A stretch of 64,000 nucleotides of DNA. Source: an uncultured Acidobacteriota bacterium (GTDB taxonomy: Bacteria; Acidobacteriota; Terriglobia; Bryobacterales; Bryobacteraceae). The notes under the pieces are model-generated. The model was not told the origin of the DNA. It saw only the letters and a program-made list of their open reading frames with translations, and ran no database searches. Of this stretch, positions 25,311 to 33,922 are shown piece by piece. A program made the translations under genes and the position numbers. The stretch lies in the NCBI GenBank assembly GCA_902825945.1, contig CADECY010000003.1, positions 52,563 through 116,562 of the forward strand, read 5' to 3'. Numbering within the stretch: position 1 is the first letter of the stretch; the number at the start of each line of letters is the position of its first letter.

Positions 25311-26222
25311 GTGAGCCTGCTGGACCAGCTTCCGCGCACGGCGAACATACTCGTTGTCCGGTTGCGGTCATTGGGCGACTGCGTCCTCACCACCCCGGCG
25401 ATCCGAATCCTCAAGTCGGCGCTCCCCGGCGCAAGAATCATGGTCATGGTGGAGCCGCGGTTCGAGGGGGTCTTCCAGGGCAATCCGGATGTGAGCGCGA
25501 TCGTCGCGCCGGAGAGCGGGGCCGCGTTGCGTGCGGGCGCGGACCTCACGATCAACTTCCATGGCGGCACGCGCAGTCTCGTTCTGACCGCGCTCTCGCA
25601 TGCACGCTTCCGCGCCGGTTTCGCGCACTATCGCCACGGCTGGGTGCACAACGTGAAGATCCCCACCGCGCAGCGGATCCTCGGCATCTCGCGAAAGGTC
25701 CACACCGCGGAGCATCTCGCTTCCGCGATCTTCTTTCTCGGCGCGCCGCGTCAGGAGATCCCGCGCGCATGCCTGTTCGCGCGGACGGAGTTTCCGCATT
25801 CGCGAGAGTATGCGGTGATTCATCCAATGGCCTCCGCCGCCGCGAAGACGTGGCCGGCCGCGCGGTTTCTCGAAGTGGCCGCGCACCTCGACCGCGGCCT
25901 CGGGCTCGAGCCCGTGTTCATCGGCGGCCCGGGGGAGGATCTTCGGGCATTCGCGCCATACCGTAGCCTCGTGGGCGAGCCCCTCGAAACCACCAAGAGC
26001 CTGCTCGCCGGCGCCAGCCTGTTCATCGGAAACGACTCCGGTCCGGCGCACATGGCGGCCGCCTTCGGACTTCCGGCCGTGGTGCTATTCGGTGCGTCTG
26101 ATCCCGTCGTCTGGGCCCCTTGGAAGACGATCGCCGAGCAGATCGTGGCGCCGGACGGAATGGCCGCGCTGCCGGCGTCGCGCGTGATCGAAGCCGTGGA
26201 TCGCGTACGGGTGAAGGCATGA
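25311..26222 (+). CDS. Glycosyltransferase family 9 (heptosyltransferase-like)
   Basis: A 303-residue GT-B enzyme starting at GTG 25311. NILVVRLRSLGDCVLTTPAI at the N-terminus is the acceptor-side hallmark of the ADP-heptose:LPS heptosyltransferases. AVIHPMASAAAKTWPAARFL and FIGNDSGPAHMAAAFGLPAV mark the nucleotide-sugar domain. It probably adds heptose or a related sugar to the lipid A-core on the inner face of the inner membrane. It overlaps the MsbA gene by 4 bases (ATGA), so core assembly and export are translated together. Confidence 0.88.
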   Translation: MSLLDQLPRTANILVVRLRSLGDCVLTTPAIRILKSALPGARIMVMVEPRFEGVFQGNPDVSAIVAPESGAALRAGADLTINFHGGTRSLVLTALSHARFRAGFAHYRHGWVHNVKIPTAQRILGISRKVHTAEHLASAIFFLGAPRQEIPRACLFARTEFPHSREYAVIHPMASAAAKTWPAARFLEVAAHLDRGLGLEPVFIGGPGEDLRAFAPYRSLVGEPLETTKSLLAGASLFIGNDSGPAHMAAAFGLPAVVLFGASDPVVWAPWKTIAEQIVAPDGMAALPASRVIEAVDRVRVKA

Positions 26223-28027
26223 CGCGGGAACTGGCGCGCCTGCTCTCTTACACGCGGCGGCACGCGCCGACGCTCGGGCTGGCCATGATCCTGATGGCGA
26301 TCGCCGGCGTAGCACACGCTTCCGTCTCGCTTCTGCTCCGTCCCGTCTTCGACCGAGTGCTGAATCCGGGCGCCGCCGATCAACCGGTCGCGCTAATCAC
26401 CATCCTCGGGCACACGATATTCCTGAACGATGTCGTCCCGGCGCCGATCACCGGCATCTGGAGTATGGTTGCCTTCGGCATCCTCGCGGTCTTCTTCACG
26501 AAGGGCATTTGCGACTACGCCGGGAACTTCCTCGCCAACAAGGCCGGATACGCGGCGATCACCGACCTTCGCCAGCACATTTTCGACAAACTCCTGCGAC
26601 AGGACTCCGAGTTCTACGAGGTCAACTCCACAGGGAAGCTGATGTCGTCGATGATGAGCGACATCGAGAAAATCCAGGTGGCGGTCTCACACATCCTCGC
26701 CGACTGGTTGCGGCAGACGTTCATGGCACTGGGCCTGCTCTACGTGATTCTGCAGACCGATTGGAAGCTCGCGCTGTTCAGCCTCACGGTGTTGCCGTTC
26801 GTGCTCGTTCCGACGGCGCGGCTCGGCCGGCGCATCCGCCGCAGCACGCGATCGGCGCAAGACCAGATGGGCGAGATCAACCAGATCCTGCAGGAGACGC
26901 TGAGCGGACACCTGATCGTGAAGGCGTTCTCCGCCGAGGAGCACGAATCGCGCCGCTTCGCCGAGGCGGGCCGGAGGCTGATGTCGGCGAACTTGCGCTA
27001 CGTCGCGCAGCAGGCGGTTGCTTCGCCGTTGATCGAATTCTTCGGTGCGCTGACGATCGTGCTGTTGCTCTGGTATGCGCAGGGGCGGATCGAGGCGAAG
27101 TCGATGACCGCCGGCGAGTTCACTTCGTTCATGGCCGCGCTGCTGTTGCTGTATGAGCCCGTCAAGCGCCTCACGGGTATCCACAATATCTTCCAGCAGG
27201 CACTCGGCGCCTCGCAGAAGGTCTTCGAACATCTCGACCGGCGGGAGCGCGTGTGCAGCCGCCCGGGCGCGGTTCCAATGCCCCCCTTCTCGCGATCGGT
27301 CCGGTTCGAGAACGTGCGCTTCGTCTATCCGAATTCGCCCGACGGCTTCGAATTGCGCGAGATCGATTTCGAGATCAAGGCGGGAGAGGTGCTGGCGCTC
27401 GCCGGGCCTTCTGGTTCGGGTAAGTCGACCATTGCTGGACTCATCGCGCGCTTCTACGACCCCACCGAAGGGCGCGTCCTGATCGACGGGCGCGACGTTC
27501 GCGAGTTCACGCTCGACAGCCTGCGGTCGCGGATCGCGATCGTGGCGCAGGATACGTTCCTCTTCAACGAGTCCGTGGCGAGCAACATCCGCTACGGGAG
27601 GCGGGAAGCAACCGATGAAGACGTGATGGAGGCCGCTCGCAATGCTCTCGCCGACGAGTTCATCCGGCAACTTCCGCAAGGCTATGACACGATCATCGGT
27701 GAGCGAGGCACCCGCCTCAGCGGAGGTCAGCGGCAGCGAATCGCGATCGCGCGGGCGCTGCTCAAGAACGCTCCCATCCTGATTCTCGACGAGGCCACGT
27801 CGCATCTCGACACCGAATCGGAGATGCTGGTACAGCGCGCGCTCGGAACGCTGATGGCGGGCCGCACGGCTTTCGTGATCGCGCACCGCCTCTCGACGAT
27901 TCGCCGCGCCGGCCGGATTGCCGTCGTGGAGGGCGGCCGGATTCGTGAAACCGGCACTCACCAGGAACTGATCAGCGAGGGCGGGATCTACCAGCGGCTG
28001 CACGATCTGCAGTATCTGACGGATTGA
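26219..28027 (+). CDS. msbA: Lipid A export ABC transporter, MsbA-type
   Basis: A fused permease-ATPase of 602 residues. Six transmembrane helices lie within the first ~320 residues. The nucleotide-binding domain has Walker A GPSGSGKST, the Q-loop AQDTFLFNESV, signature LSGGQRQRIAIARAL, Walker B ILILDEATSHLD and H-loop IAHRLSTI. It flips lipid A-core across the inner membrane; given the GT9 and Trm112-like genes upstream, that role is more likely than drug export. ATG 26219 overlaps the GT9 stop. Its last 56 bases overlap the convergent response-regulator gene. Confidence 0.88.
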   Translation: MTRELARLLSYTRRHAPTLGLAMILMAIAGVAHASVSLLLRPVFDRVLNPGAADQPVALITILGHTIFLNDVVPAPITGIWSMVAFGILAVFFTKGICDYAGNFLANKAGYAAITDLRQHIFDKLLRQDSEFYEVNSTGKLMSSMMSDIEKIQVAVSHILADWLRQTFMALGLLYVILQTDWKLALFSLTVLPFVLVPTARLGRRIRRSTRSAQDQMGEINQILQETLSGHLIVKAFSAEEHESRRFAEAGRRLMSANLRYVAQQAVASPLIEFFGALTIVLLLWYAQGRIEAKSMTAGEFTSFMAALLLLYEPVKRLTGIHNIFQQALGASQKVFEHLDRRERVCSRPGAVPMPPFSRSVRFENVRFVYPNSPDGFELREIDFEIKAGEVLALAGPSGSGKSTIAGLIARFYDPTEGRVLIDGRDVREFTLDSLRSRIAIVAQDTFLFNESVASNIRYGRREATDEDVMEAARNALADEFIRQLPQGYDTIIGERGTRLSGGQRQRIAIARALLKNAPILILDEATSHLDTESEMLVQRALGTLMAGRTAFVIAHRLSTIRRAGRIAVVEGGRIRETGTHQELISEGGIYQRLHDLQYLTD

Positions 28028-29039
28028 CTTCCTTCGGTTCCGGACGGACCCTGAGCCAGCCCCGCGGGGGAGGCTGGACATCGAGATTGATCACGCGGGC
28101 CAGGGCCTCGCGCAACGCCGAGGCGTTGAACGGCTTTTCGACCACTCCAGCCGCTCCGCCCAGCCGAGCCCGCGTTCTGCTGATGATACTCGACGACATC
28201 ACGACGAAGGGAACTCGATTGCAACCCGGCAGACGCCGGATTGCCCGCCGGGTATCAGCCGCGCCCTCGATGCGGTTCTCGTAAAGGACCACCTCCGGGG
28301 TCACGCCCTCCACGATCCGCAGCGCCTCTTCGCCACTCAGGGCGGTACGCACCGTGTATCCCGCGCGCCCGAGCACCGACCCCACCGCGTCCAGCACGAC
28401 TCTGCTCGAGTCGACCGCCAGGACAACACGGCAGAGATCGAGTTGCTCCCGCCAGATCCGGAACCGTGCCTCCAGGGGCCACTTCTCATGACTGTGGTCG
28501 AACTGCGCGATCGCCTCCGGCATCTGGCCGAGATTCAGCCGGCCAATGCCTGCCGCGAAGGCCGCGTCGGGGCTGCGGCGCTTTTCCAGATCCTCCACCA
28601 CCTGCCGCAGGAACCGGGGAATCACACGCCGGTTGTTCAGCATTCCGTTCAGATTGCTGATATCGGACAGCGATCCGCAAGCACTGCATGTCTGGAAGGG
28701 TTTGGCGTGCTTCAGGGCACATACCTTGCAGCAAAGCAGCGGGCCCATCATGCTCAGGCTCTCCGCCGCCGCCTCGTATCCGTAAACCCGCACCATCGTC
28801 AGCGTGCGCAGCGCGCGGTCATTCTTCGGATTCAGAGCCAACACCCGTTCGAGTGCCGAGACGGCGTCAGAGGGTGTGAGGGCAACGCCCGCTTTCCACA
28901 TGAACACATCTTCGTCCAGTGGAAACTCGGCTTCTAGGCGCGTGAGGAGTGAACGGGCTGTGTCGAAGTCATGGTTCCGGATAGCAGTGATGACGTGATC
29001 AAAGCGGATGGTTTGCAGTTCGGCGGTGTTGCGGCTCAT
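27972..29039 (-). CDS. Receiver-domain protein with TPR-like and zinc-ribbon segments; phosphosite Asp replaced
   Basis: About 355 residues from ATG 29039 (an in-frame ATG at 29051 is also possible). Residues 1-95 look like TPR-type helices (FDTARSLLTRLEAEFPLDED). Cys104-x2-Cys107 and Cys118-x2-Cys121 form a rubredoxin-like zinc knuckle. Residues 203-320 are a CheY-like receiver (VVLAVDSSRVVLDAVGSVLG). The usual DD acidic pair is Asp210-Ser211, and the phosphorylated Asp is Glu254 (VVLYENRIEG), whereas Ser282 and Lys302 (VVEKPFN) remain. It is probably a pseudo-receiver or phosphomimic. No DNA-binding domain or partner kinase is adjacent. Confidence 0.75.
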   Translation of the reverse strand: MSRNTAELQTIRFDHVITAIRNHDFDTARSLLTRLEAEFPLDEDVFMWKAGVALTPSDAVSALERVLALNPKNDRALRTLTMVRVYGYEAAAESLSMMGPLLCCKVCALKHAKPFQTCSACGSLSDISNLNGMLNNRRVIPRFLRQVVEDLEKRRSPDAAFAAGIGRLNLGQMPEAIAQFDHSHEKWPLEARFRIWREQLDLCRVVLAVDSSRVVLDAVGSVLGRAGYTVRTALSGEEALRIVEGVTPEVVLYENRIEGAADTRRAIRRLPGCNRVPFVVMSSSIISRTRARLGGAAGVVEKPFNASALREALARVINLDVQPPPRGWLRVRPEPKEVNPSDTADRAAAGRSRPR

Positions 29040-29117
29040 GTTCCCTTGCATCAGGGAATGCACGCAGACTGCCATACTGCAAACGCCTGAACTTGCGCTC
29101 CGCGACGATCGCGCCAA

Positions 29118-29165
29118 CCGGACACTTTGTCCGGTCAAGCCGCGAAATCCGGACAAAATGTCCGG
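29118..29165. repeat. Two tandem 17-bp palindromes
   Basis: CCGGACACTTTGTCCGG (29118-29134) and CCGGACAAAATGTCCGG (29149-29165) share 7-bp arms around a 3-base centre and are spaced 31 bp centre to centre, about three helical turns. They start one base after the DJ-1 gene stop codon and lie 79-126 bases upstream of the receiver-protein start. They could be an operator pair, a double terminator, or the end of a lost IS element. Confidence 0.7.
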
Positions 29166-29166
29166 C

Positions 29167-29721
29167 TCAGTTCTCGCGCAGACAGCGGAAGACTTCGCGA
29201 TAGAAGTCCGGGTGCGATTCCCACGTTTGTGCTGTCACCATCCGCTGATCGCGCACCGCCTGCCGGCCATCCCAAGATCCACCCGCGATCTCGACCTCTG
29301 AGCGGATGTGCTCGTAGCAGGTGACGGTTCGATTCTTGACCAGTCCCGCCGCTATGAGAACCTGGATCCCATGGCAGATCGAAAAGACGTGCTTTCCGGT
29401 TCCGGCCATCTCCTTCACGATCGCGATCAGGCGCGCGGTGTGGCGCAGATATTCCGGGGCGCGCCCGCCAATGATTAGGATCGCGTCGAAGCTGCCCGCG
29501 TCCACTTGGTCGAAAGACAAGGTCGCGCTGATGCCGTAGCCGGGCTTCTCGATGTAGGTATCCCAGCCGGGCTCGAAATCGTGCAACACCATGTGCAGCC
29601 GGCGCGCGGCCGTCGAGGCGACTACCGGCAGCATGCCCTCTTCCTGGAACCGATGGAACGCGTACCAGGCTTCGTAGCCTTCGCCCGCGTCGCCCGTTAC
29701 GATCAGGATCCGCTTGCTCAT
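29167..29721 (-). CDS. DJ-1/PfpI family protein
   Basis: A 184-residue class I glutamine amidotransferase-like protein from ATG 29721 (MSKRILIVTGDAGEGYEAWY). The nucleophile elbow is FSICHGIQVLIAAG, whose Cys is the conserved DJ-1/PfpI cysteine; FDAILIIGGRAPEYLRH holds the preceding glycine-rich turn. Members act as glyoxalase III, proteases or stress chaperones, and the sequence does not say which. The start codon overlaps the stop of the DUF1501 gene (ATGA), so it is the last gene of the cytochrome operon. The frame open upstream of 29721 is antisense-like noise. Confidence 0.85.
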   Translation of the reverse strand: MSKRILIVTGDAGEGYEAWYAFHRFQEEGMLPVVASTAARRLHMVLHDFEPGWDTYIEKPGYGISATLSFDQVDAGSFDAILIIGGRAPEYLRHTARLIAIVKEMAGTGKHVFSICHGIQVLIAAGLVKNRTVTCYEHIRSEVEIAGGSWDGRQAVRDQRMVTAQTWESHPDFYREVFRCLREN

Positions 29722-31106
29722 GACGCGAGAATCTCCGGCACGATCTTCGACGGATGAATGTCGGTGAGCTTTTCGTCGCGCGTGCCGTGACGATAGGTGA
29801 GCTTCTCGGAGTCGAGCCCGAGGAGGTGAAGCACGGTCGCGTGGAAGTCCGGCACGGTGACGATCTTGTCCACCGAATGGTATCCGAAATCGTCGGTCGC
29901 GCCGTGCGTCACGCCGGGGCGCACACCAGCGCCCGCGAGCCAAAGGCTGAACGAGAACTTGTGATGATCGCGCCCATCCTTGCCTTCCGTCATCGGCGTG
30001 CGCCCGAATTCACCGGACCAGATCACGAGCGTATCCTTCAATAGCCCGCGCTGGTCGAGATCGGTCAGCAACGCGGCGGTTGGCCCGTCGGTCTGCTTGG
30101 CGATCTTGCGATGGCCCGATTCGTTGGCCTGATGGGTGTCCCACGGTTGGCCGTTGTGTAGCACCTGCACGAATCGAACGCCGCGTTCGATCAGCCGGCG
30201 TGCCAGCAGCAATTGACGTCCGTGGATTCCTGCTTCAGCATCTTCGGTCTGATAAAGATCGTGCATCGCGCGGGGCTCTCTCGAAAGGTCCATCGCGTCA
30301 CTGGCCGTCACCTGCATGCGCGCGGCGAGTTCGTAGCTCTGGATGCGTGCTTCGAGGTCGAGCCGGCCCGGACGCGAATCGAGATGCGCGCGGTTCAGCT
30401 TCTGGATCAACTCGAGCCGGCCCGCGGCCGCGGCATCCGAGCCTTGCGGCTTCAGGTTGATCACCGGCGTTCCTTCCGCGCGCACGGGGAATCCATTGAA
30501 TACCGGCGCCATCCAGCCGTTCGAGAAATTTCGCACGCCATCGACGGGCAACCCTTTCGGATTCATGATCGCGACGAAGGCGGGTAGATTCTGATTCTCC
30601 GATCCGAGCCCGTAGGTCACCCAAGATCCGAGCGAAGGGCGGCCCGGTTGAATCGAGCCGGTGTTGAAATTCCAGATCGCCTGTTCGTGATTCGAGTGTG
30701 TCGTGACCATCGAACGGACCACGGCGATGCGGTCGGCATGCCGGGCGAGGCCTGGGAGTACCTCCGACAGCACGATGCCCGATTGTCCGTGTGGCTTGAA
30801 TTGGAACGGGCTGCCGAGCCAGTTGCCGGTCTTCTTGATGTCGACTGTGTTGATGTAGCCCTCGCCGGGCTTTTGTCCGTTGCGCTTGATCAGTTCGGGT
30901 TTCGGGTCGAACAGATCCACCTGACTCGGCCCGCCGTTCTGGAACAGGAAGATCACGCGCTTGGCTTTCGGCTCGAAGTGCGGCGCCTTCGGAGTAACGT
31001 CGAACCGGCCATCGGAGGCGAGCATCGACCCGGCTGCGATGCCGCCGATCCCGGCCGACATGCGCGTCAAGAAGTCGCGGCGCGAAAACAATTCCCGGAT
31101 ATGCAT
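29718..31106 (-). CDS. DUF1501 domain protein, Tat-exported
   Basis: A 462-residue protein with a twin-arginine-like N-terminus (LFSRRDFLTRMSAGIGGIAA). The core matches DUF1501: KRVIFLFQNGGPSQVDLFDP, SEVLPGLARHADRIAVVRSM, RLIERGVRFVQVLHNGQPWD, IWSGEFGRTPMTEGKDGRDH and GYHSVDKIVTVPDFHATVLH. The fold is related to the alkaline phosphatase/sulfatase superfamily. In Planctomycetes and Acidobacteriota it is nearly always paired with a DUF1549/DUF1553 cytochrome, as here, where that gene ends 6 bases upstream. The reaction is unknown. Confidence 0.9.
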   Translation of the reverse strand: MHIRELFSRRDFLTRMSAGIGGIAAGSMLASDGRFDVTPKAPHFEPKAKRVIFLFQNGGPSQVDLFDPKPELIKRNGQKPGEGYINTVDIKKTGNWLGSPFQFKPHGQSGIVLSEVLPGLARHADRIAVVRSMVTTHSNHEQAIWNFNTGSIQPGRPSLGSWVTYGLGSENQNLPAFVAIMNPKGLPVDGVRNFSNGWMAPVFNGFPVRAEGTPVINLKPQGSDAAAAGRLELIQKLNRAHLDSRPGRLDLEARIQSYELAARMQVTASDAMDLSREPRAMHDLYQTEDAEAGIHGRQLLLARRLIERGVRFVQVLHNGQPWDTHQANESGHRKIAKQTDGPTAALLTDLDQRGLLKDTLVIWSGEFGRTPMTEGKDGRDHHKFSFSLWLAGAGVRPGVTHGATDDFGYHSVDKIVTVPDFHATVLHLLGLDSEKLTYRHGTRDEKLTDIHPSKIVPEILAS

Positions 31107-31112
31107 GGTCCC

Positions 31113-33494
31113 TCAGTCAATGTAGACGAATTCGTTCGAAGCCATCAGCGCCTGGCCGAGATCGGCGTACGCTTGCCATTTCAGCGCGACGCCATCGAGA
31201 TACGGATAGTGCCTTCCCTGCGTCTTCAGGAAGGTCAGCATCTCATCGCTTTCGCGTGCGGTGGGCTGGCGCGCGAATGCCAGTTCGAAGGCGCGCCGCA
31301 CGGCTTGCGAGTCACCCTCCGGACTCTCCTTCAGCAGACGGTTCGCGAAGTGTCCGGCGCTCGATGCCGCAAGATCACTGTTCATCATCGCGAGTGCTTG
31401 CGCGGCCGATGCCGAGGTGACGCGGCGCGTGCAATTGATCTCCATTACCGGCGCGTCGAAGGCGTTCAACAGACTTTGCGGCGCCGATCGCCGCACAATT
31501 TGATAGATCGATCGCCGCCCCTTACAGTCCTCTCCGGCCGGCGATACTTCGCCCGTCGGCTTGGTCTGCGTGTTCACTGGCGCGCCGAACATCTTCGGAT
31601 CAAGCGAACCGCTCACGGCGAGAATCGCGTCGCGCACGGTTTCCGCTTCCAGCCGCCGGGGCTGCATGCGCCACAGGAGCGTGTTGTCCGCGTCGAGGCG
31701 AATCCCATCGGCGCGCGACGCGGAGGATTGCCTGTAGGCGGTGGACTTGACGATCACCCGGTGCAGTTCCTTGATGCTCCAGCCGCGCTCGACGAACTCG
31801 ACCGCGAGCCAGTCGAGCAGTTCCGGATGGGACGGCATCGGGCCGGACTTGCCGAAGTTGTCGAGCGCCGCGACGATTCCGGAGCCGAAGTGCCCGGCCC
31901 AAATGCGATTCACCATGACGCGCGCCACCAGCGGATTCTTCGGATCGGTGAGCCAGTTGGCCAGCGCCGTCCGGCGGCCCGATGTCCAGGCTTCCGGTGC
32001 GGGCTTCGACACGTGCGCGGGCAAACCGAGGAATTCGGGAACGCGAGGCTCCACCGGATCGCCCGGCTTGGTAGGATCTCCACGCAGCAGGAGCGGCATT
32101 GGCGCCGGCGCGGCGTCGAAGTCGTACATCGCGCGGATGGTGGGCAGGTCTACGCGCCGGGTTTGCTCGGCCTCGATCTCGCGGTCGAGTTTTTCGATCG
32201 CCGCCGCGAATTCCGGGGAGCCTTCCCGCAGTTCCACTTCGGTTGCTTTGTCACCTTTGGCGTGCAACGCGCGGAACTGTTTGACACGCGCGGCGCGAAG
32301 GTCGCGCAGGGCTTTCAGAATGTCGTCGAGCGGCTTGTTCACCGCTTCGGCATGGGCCTGTTGTGCCTTGGTTGCTTCGATGATGATGCGCTTCTGGCTC
32401 GGGATTACTTTGCCCGTGGGCCGGATGGCGCCCGCGAAGAAGGCCGCGAGTCCGTAGTAGTCTTTCTGCGTGAGCGGCTCGTACTTGTGATCGTGGCATC
32501 GCGCGCAATGCATGCTCAGTCCAAGCAGCGACGAAGCGAAAATCTGCTGGGTGTCGAAGTAGGTGCGCCAGGTGTACTCGGCGAAGTCGGGTGGGAGGAA
32601 GTCCTCGCGCGTCGCGTCGACCGCGGTGCGCAGGAATCCGGTGGCCTCAAGTTGCTCCACAACGTCCGGCGGAAGCGTGTCGTGCTTACGGTACTCCGAG
32701 ATCTCGTCGCCCGCGATCTGCTCGCGCAGGAACCGGTCGAAGGGCTTGTCCTTATTGAAGGCTTTGATCACGTAATCGCGATAACGCCACGCGTTCGGGC
32801 GGATGACGTCGGCCGCGAGCACGCCTTCGGAATCCGCATAGCCGGCCGCATCAAGCCAATGACGGCCCCAGCGCTCACCGTAGTGCGAACTTGCGAGCAG
32901 CTTCTCAACGAGTTTGTCGTACGCATCGGGTGCCTGGTCATCGGAGAATGCTTTCACTTCCTCGGGCGCGGGCGGGAGTCCGGTGAGATCGTAACTGAGG
33001 CGGCGTGCGAGCACGGCGCGATCGGCGTCGGGATTGAACGAGAGCCCCTTCTTCTCGAGCGCGGCGAGCACGAACGCGTCCACCGGAGTCCGCACGCGAG
33101 CCGCGGAGCGGACCTTCGGTGCGGCCGGCTTCGCGGGCGGTACGAACGCCCAGTGCCGGCCCTCCGCATCGCGCGCTGGCGCGCCCGCCTCGATCCACGA
33201 GCGTAACGCCGCGATCTCTTCCCTACTCAATCGCCCGCCCGGCGGCATCAGGCCGTTCTCGACCTTGGTCATCAACAGGCTCTTCGCCGCGTCTTTCGGT
33301 ATGACCGCGGCGCCGGACTTGCCGCCTTTGATCAACGCCGCGCGGCTCATCACATCGAGCCCGCCCTGTGGCGCGGCGCCCGTGTGACACTTGGCGCAAT
33401 TCCGCTCGAGCACGGGCCGTGCCGAGCGTTCGAACTCCGGCACATCCGCCGCCCACGCTGTCCACGTGAGAGCCAACAATCGAAAGCGCCACAT
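31113..33494 (-). CDS. PSD1-type planctomycete cytochrome C protein (DUF1549/DUF1553)
   Basis: A secreted haem protein of 793 residues with a short signal peptide (MWRFRLLALTWTAWAAD). Residues 33-37 are CAKCH, the single c-haem site of the PSCyt1 domain. DUF1549 follows (LARRLSYDLTGLPPAPEEVK, HYGERWGRHWLDAAGYADSE), and DUF1553 occupies the C-terminal third (NPLVARVMVNRIWAGHFGSG, LLDWLAVEFVERGWSIKELH). TATAAT (33501-33506) lies 6 bases upstream of ATG 33494, an excellent -10 box placed for a leaderless message. It heads the operon with DUF1501 and DJ-1 genes. The function is unknown; an oxidoreductase acting on polymeric substrates is one inference. Confidence 0.92.
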   Translation of the reverse strand: MWRFRLLALTWTAWAADVPEFERSARPVLERNCAKCHTGAAPQGGLDVMSRAALIKGGKSGAAVIPKDAAKSLLMTKVENGLMPPGGRLSREEIAALRSWIEAGAPARDAEGRHWAFVPPAKPAAPKVRSAARVRTPVDAFVLAALEKKGLSFNPDADRAVLARRLSYDLTGLPPAPEEVKAFSDDQAPDAYDKLVEKLLASSHYGERWGRHWLDAAGYADSEGVLAADVIRPNAWRYRDYVIKAFNKDKPFDRFLREQIAGDEISEYRKHDTLPPDVVEQLEATGFLRTAVDATREDFLPPDFAEYTWRTYFDTQQIFASSLLGLSMHCARCHDHKYEPLTQKDYYGLAAFFAGAIRPTGKVIPSQKRIIIEATKAQQAHAEAVNKPLDDILKALRDLRAARVKQFRALHAKGDKATEVELREGSPEFAAAIEKLDREIEAEQTRRVDLPTIRAMYDFDAAPAPMPLLLRGDPTKPGDPVEPRVPEFLGLPAHVSKPAPEAWTSGRRTALANWLTDPKNPLVARVMVNRIWAGHFGSGIVAALDNFGKSGPMPSHPELLDWLAVEFVERGWSIKELHRVIVKSTAYRQSSASRADGIRLDADNTLLWRMQPRRLEAETVRDAILAVSGSLDPKMFGAPVNTQTKPTGEVSPAGEDCKGRRSIYQIVRRSAPQSLLNAFDAPVMEINCTRRVTSASAAQALAMMNSDLAASSAGHFANRLLKESPEGDSQAVRRAFELAFARQPTARESDEMLTFLKTQGRHYPYLDGVALKWQAYADLGQALMASNEFVYID

Positions 33495-33516
33495 AGGCGC
33501 ATTATATAAGCGAACG

Positions 33517-33906
33517 CTACTCGCGCACCGAACGGATATCGACGATCGGCGACGTGATCACCACTCGGAACTCCGGGTGTCCGAATTCGAGCCGCATGCC
33601 GCGCCCCAAGTACTTGTCCCGAATCATCGATCCGCCCCAAGTGGAACCATGGATCCGCACCGGTGTCGGGCTGGGGCAGAATCGCGGATGTCCGGAAAGC
33701 AGAGCCGCGCCGTCACCCAAGTGCACCAAGCGATAGTCGTGATTCCGGGTCTGAATCGCGAGCACCTCTCCCGGCCCGACATCGCTCAGGTGAACTCCAC
33801 CTTCGATCTCGGACTTGACGATGTTCCGGTTGATTTCGTCTGACAGATTTGGATGAACCGGAAGGATCTCGGGCCGCGGGAATATGGATGTGGTCGCGGG
33901 TTCCAC
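33517..33906 (-). CDS. Protein of unknown function (129 aa)
   Basis: Starts at GTG 33906, 16 bases after the ankyrin-cytochrome gene on the same strand, and ends 22 bases before the PSD1 gene start. It has no signal peptide or membrane segment. The middle is rich in short beta-like stretches (VGPGEVLAIQTRNHDYRLVH, then CPSPTPVRIHGSTWGGSM). I have no named domain for it; the compact glycine/histidine pattern suggests a small beta barrel. TACCGT (33914-33919) lies 7 bases upstream of the GTG. Confidence 0.65.
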   Translation of the reverse strand: MEPATTSIFPRPEILPVHPNLSDEINRNIVKSEIEGGVHLSDVGPGEVLAIQTRNHDYRLVHLGDGAALLSGHPRFCPSPTPVRIHGSTWGGSMIRDKYLGRGMRLEFGHPEFRVVITSPIVDIRSVRE

Positions 33907-33922
33907 TGTTTTTACGGTAACA

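Noticed and set aside
30648..33206. 852-codon plus-strand frame opposite the PSD1 and DUF1501 genes
   Set aside because: It spans two real minus-strand genes with haem and DUF motifs; the translation is Arg/Val/Glu-rich with no domain.
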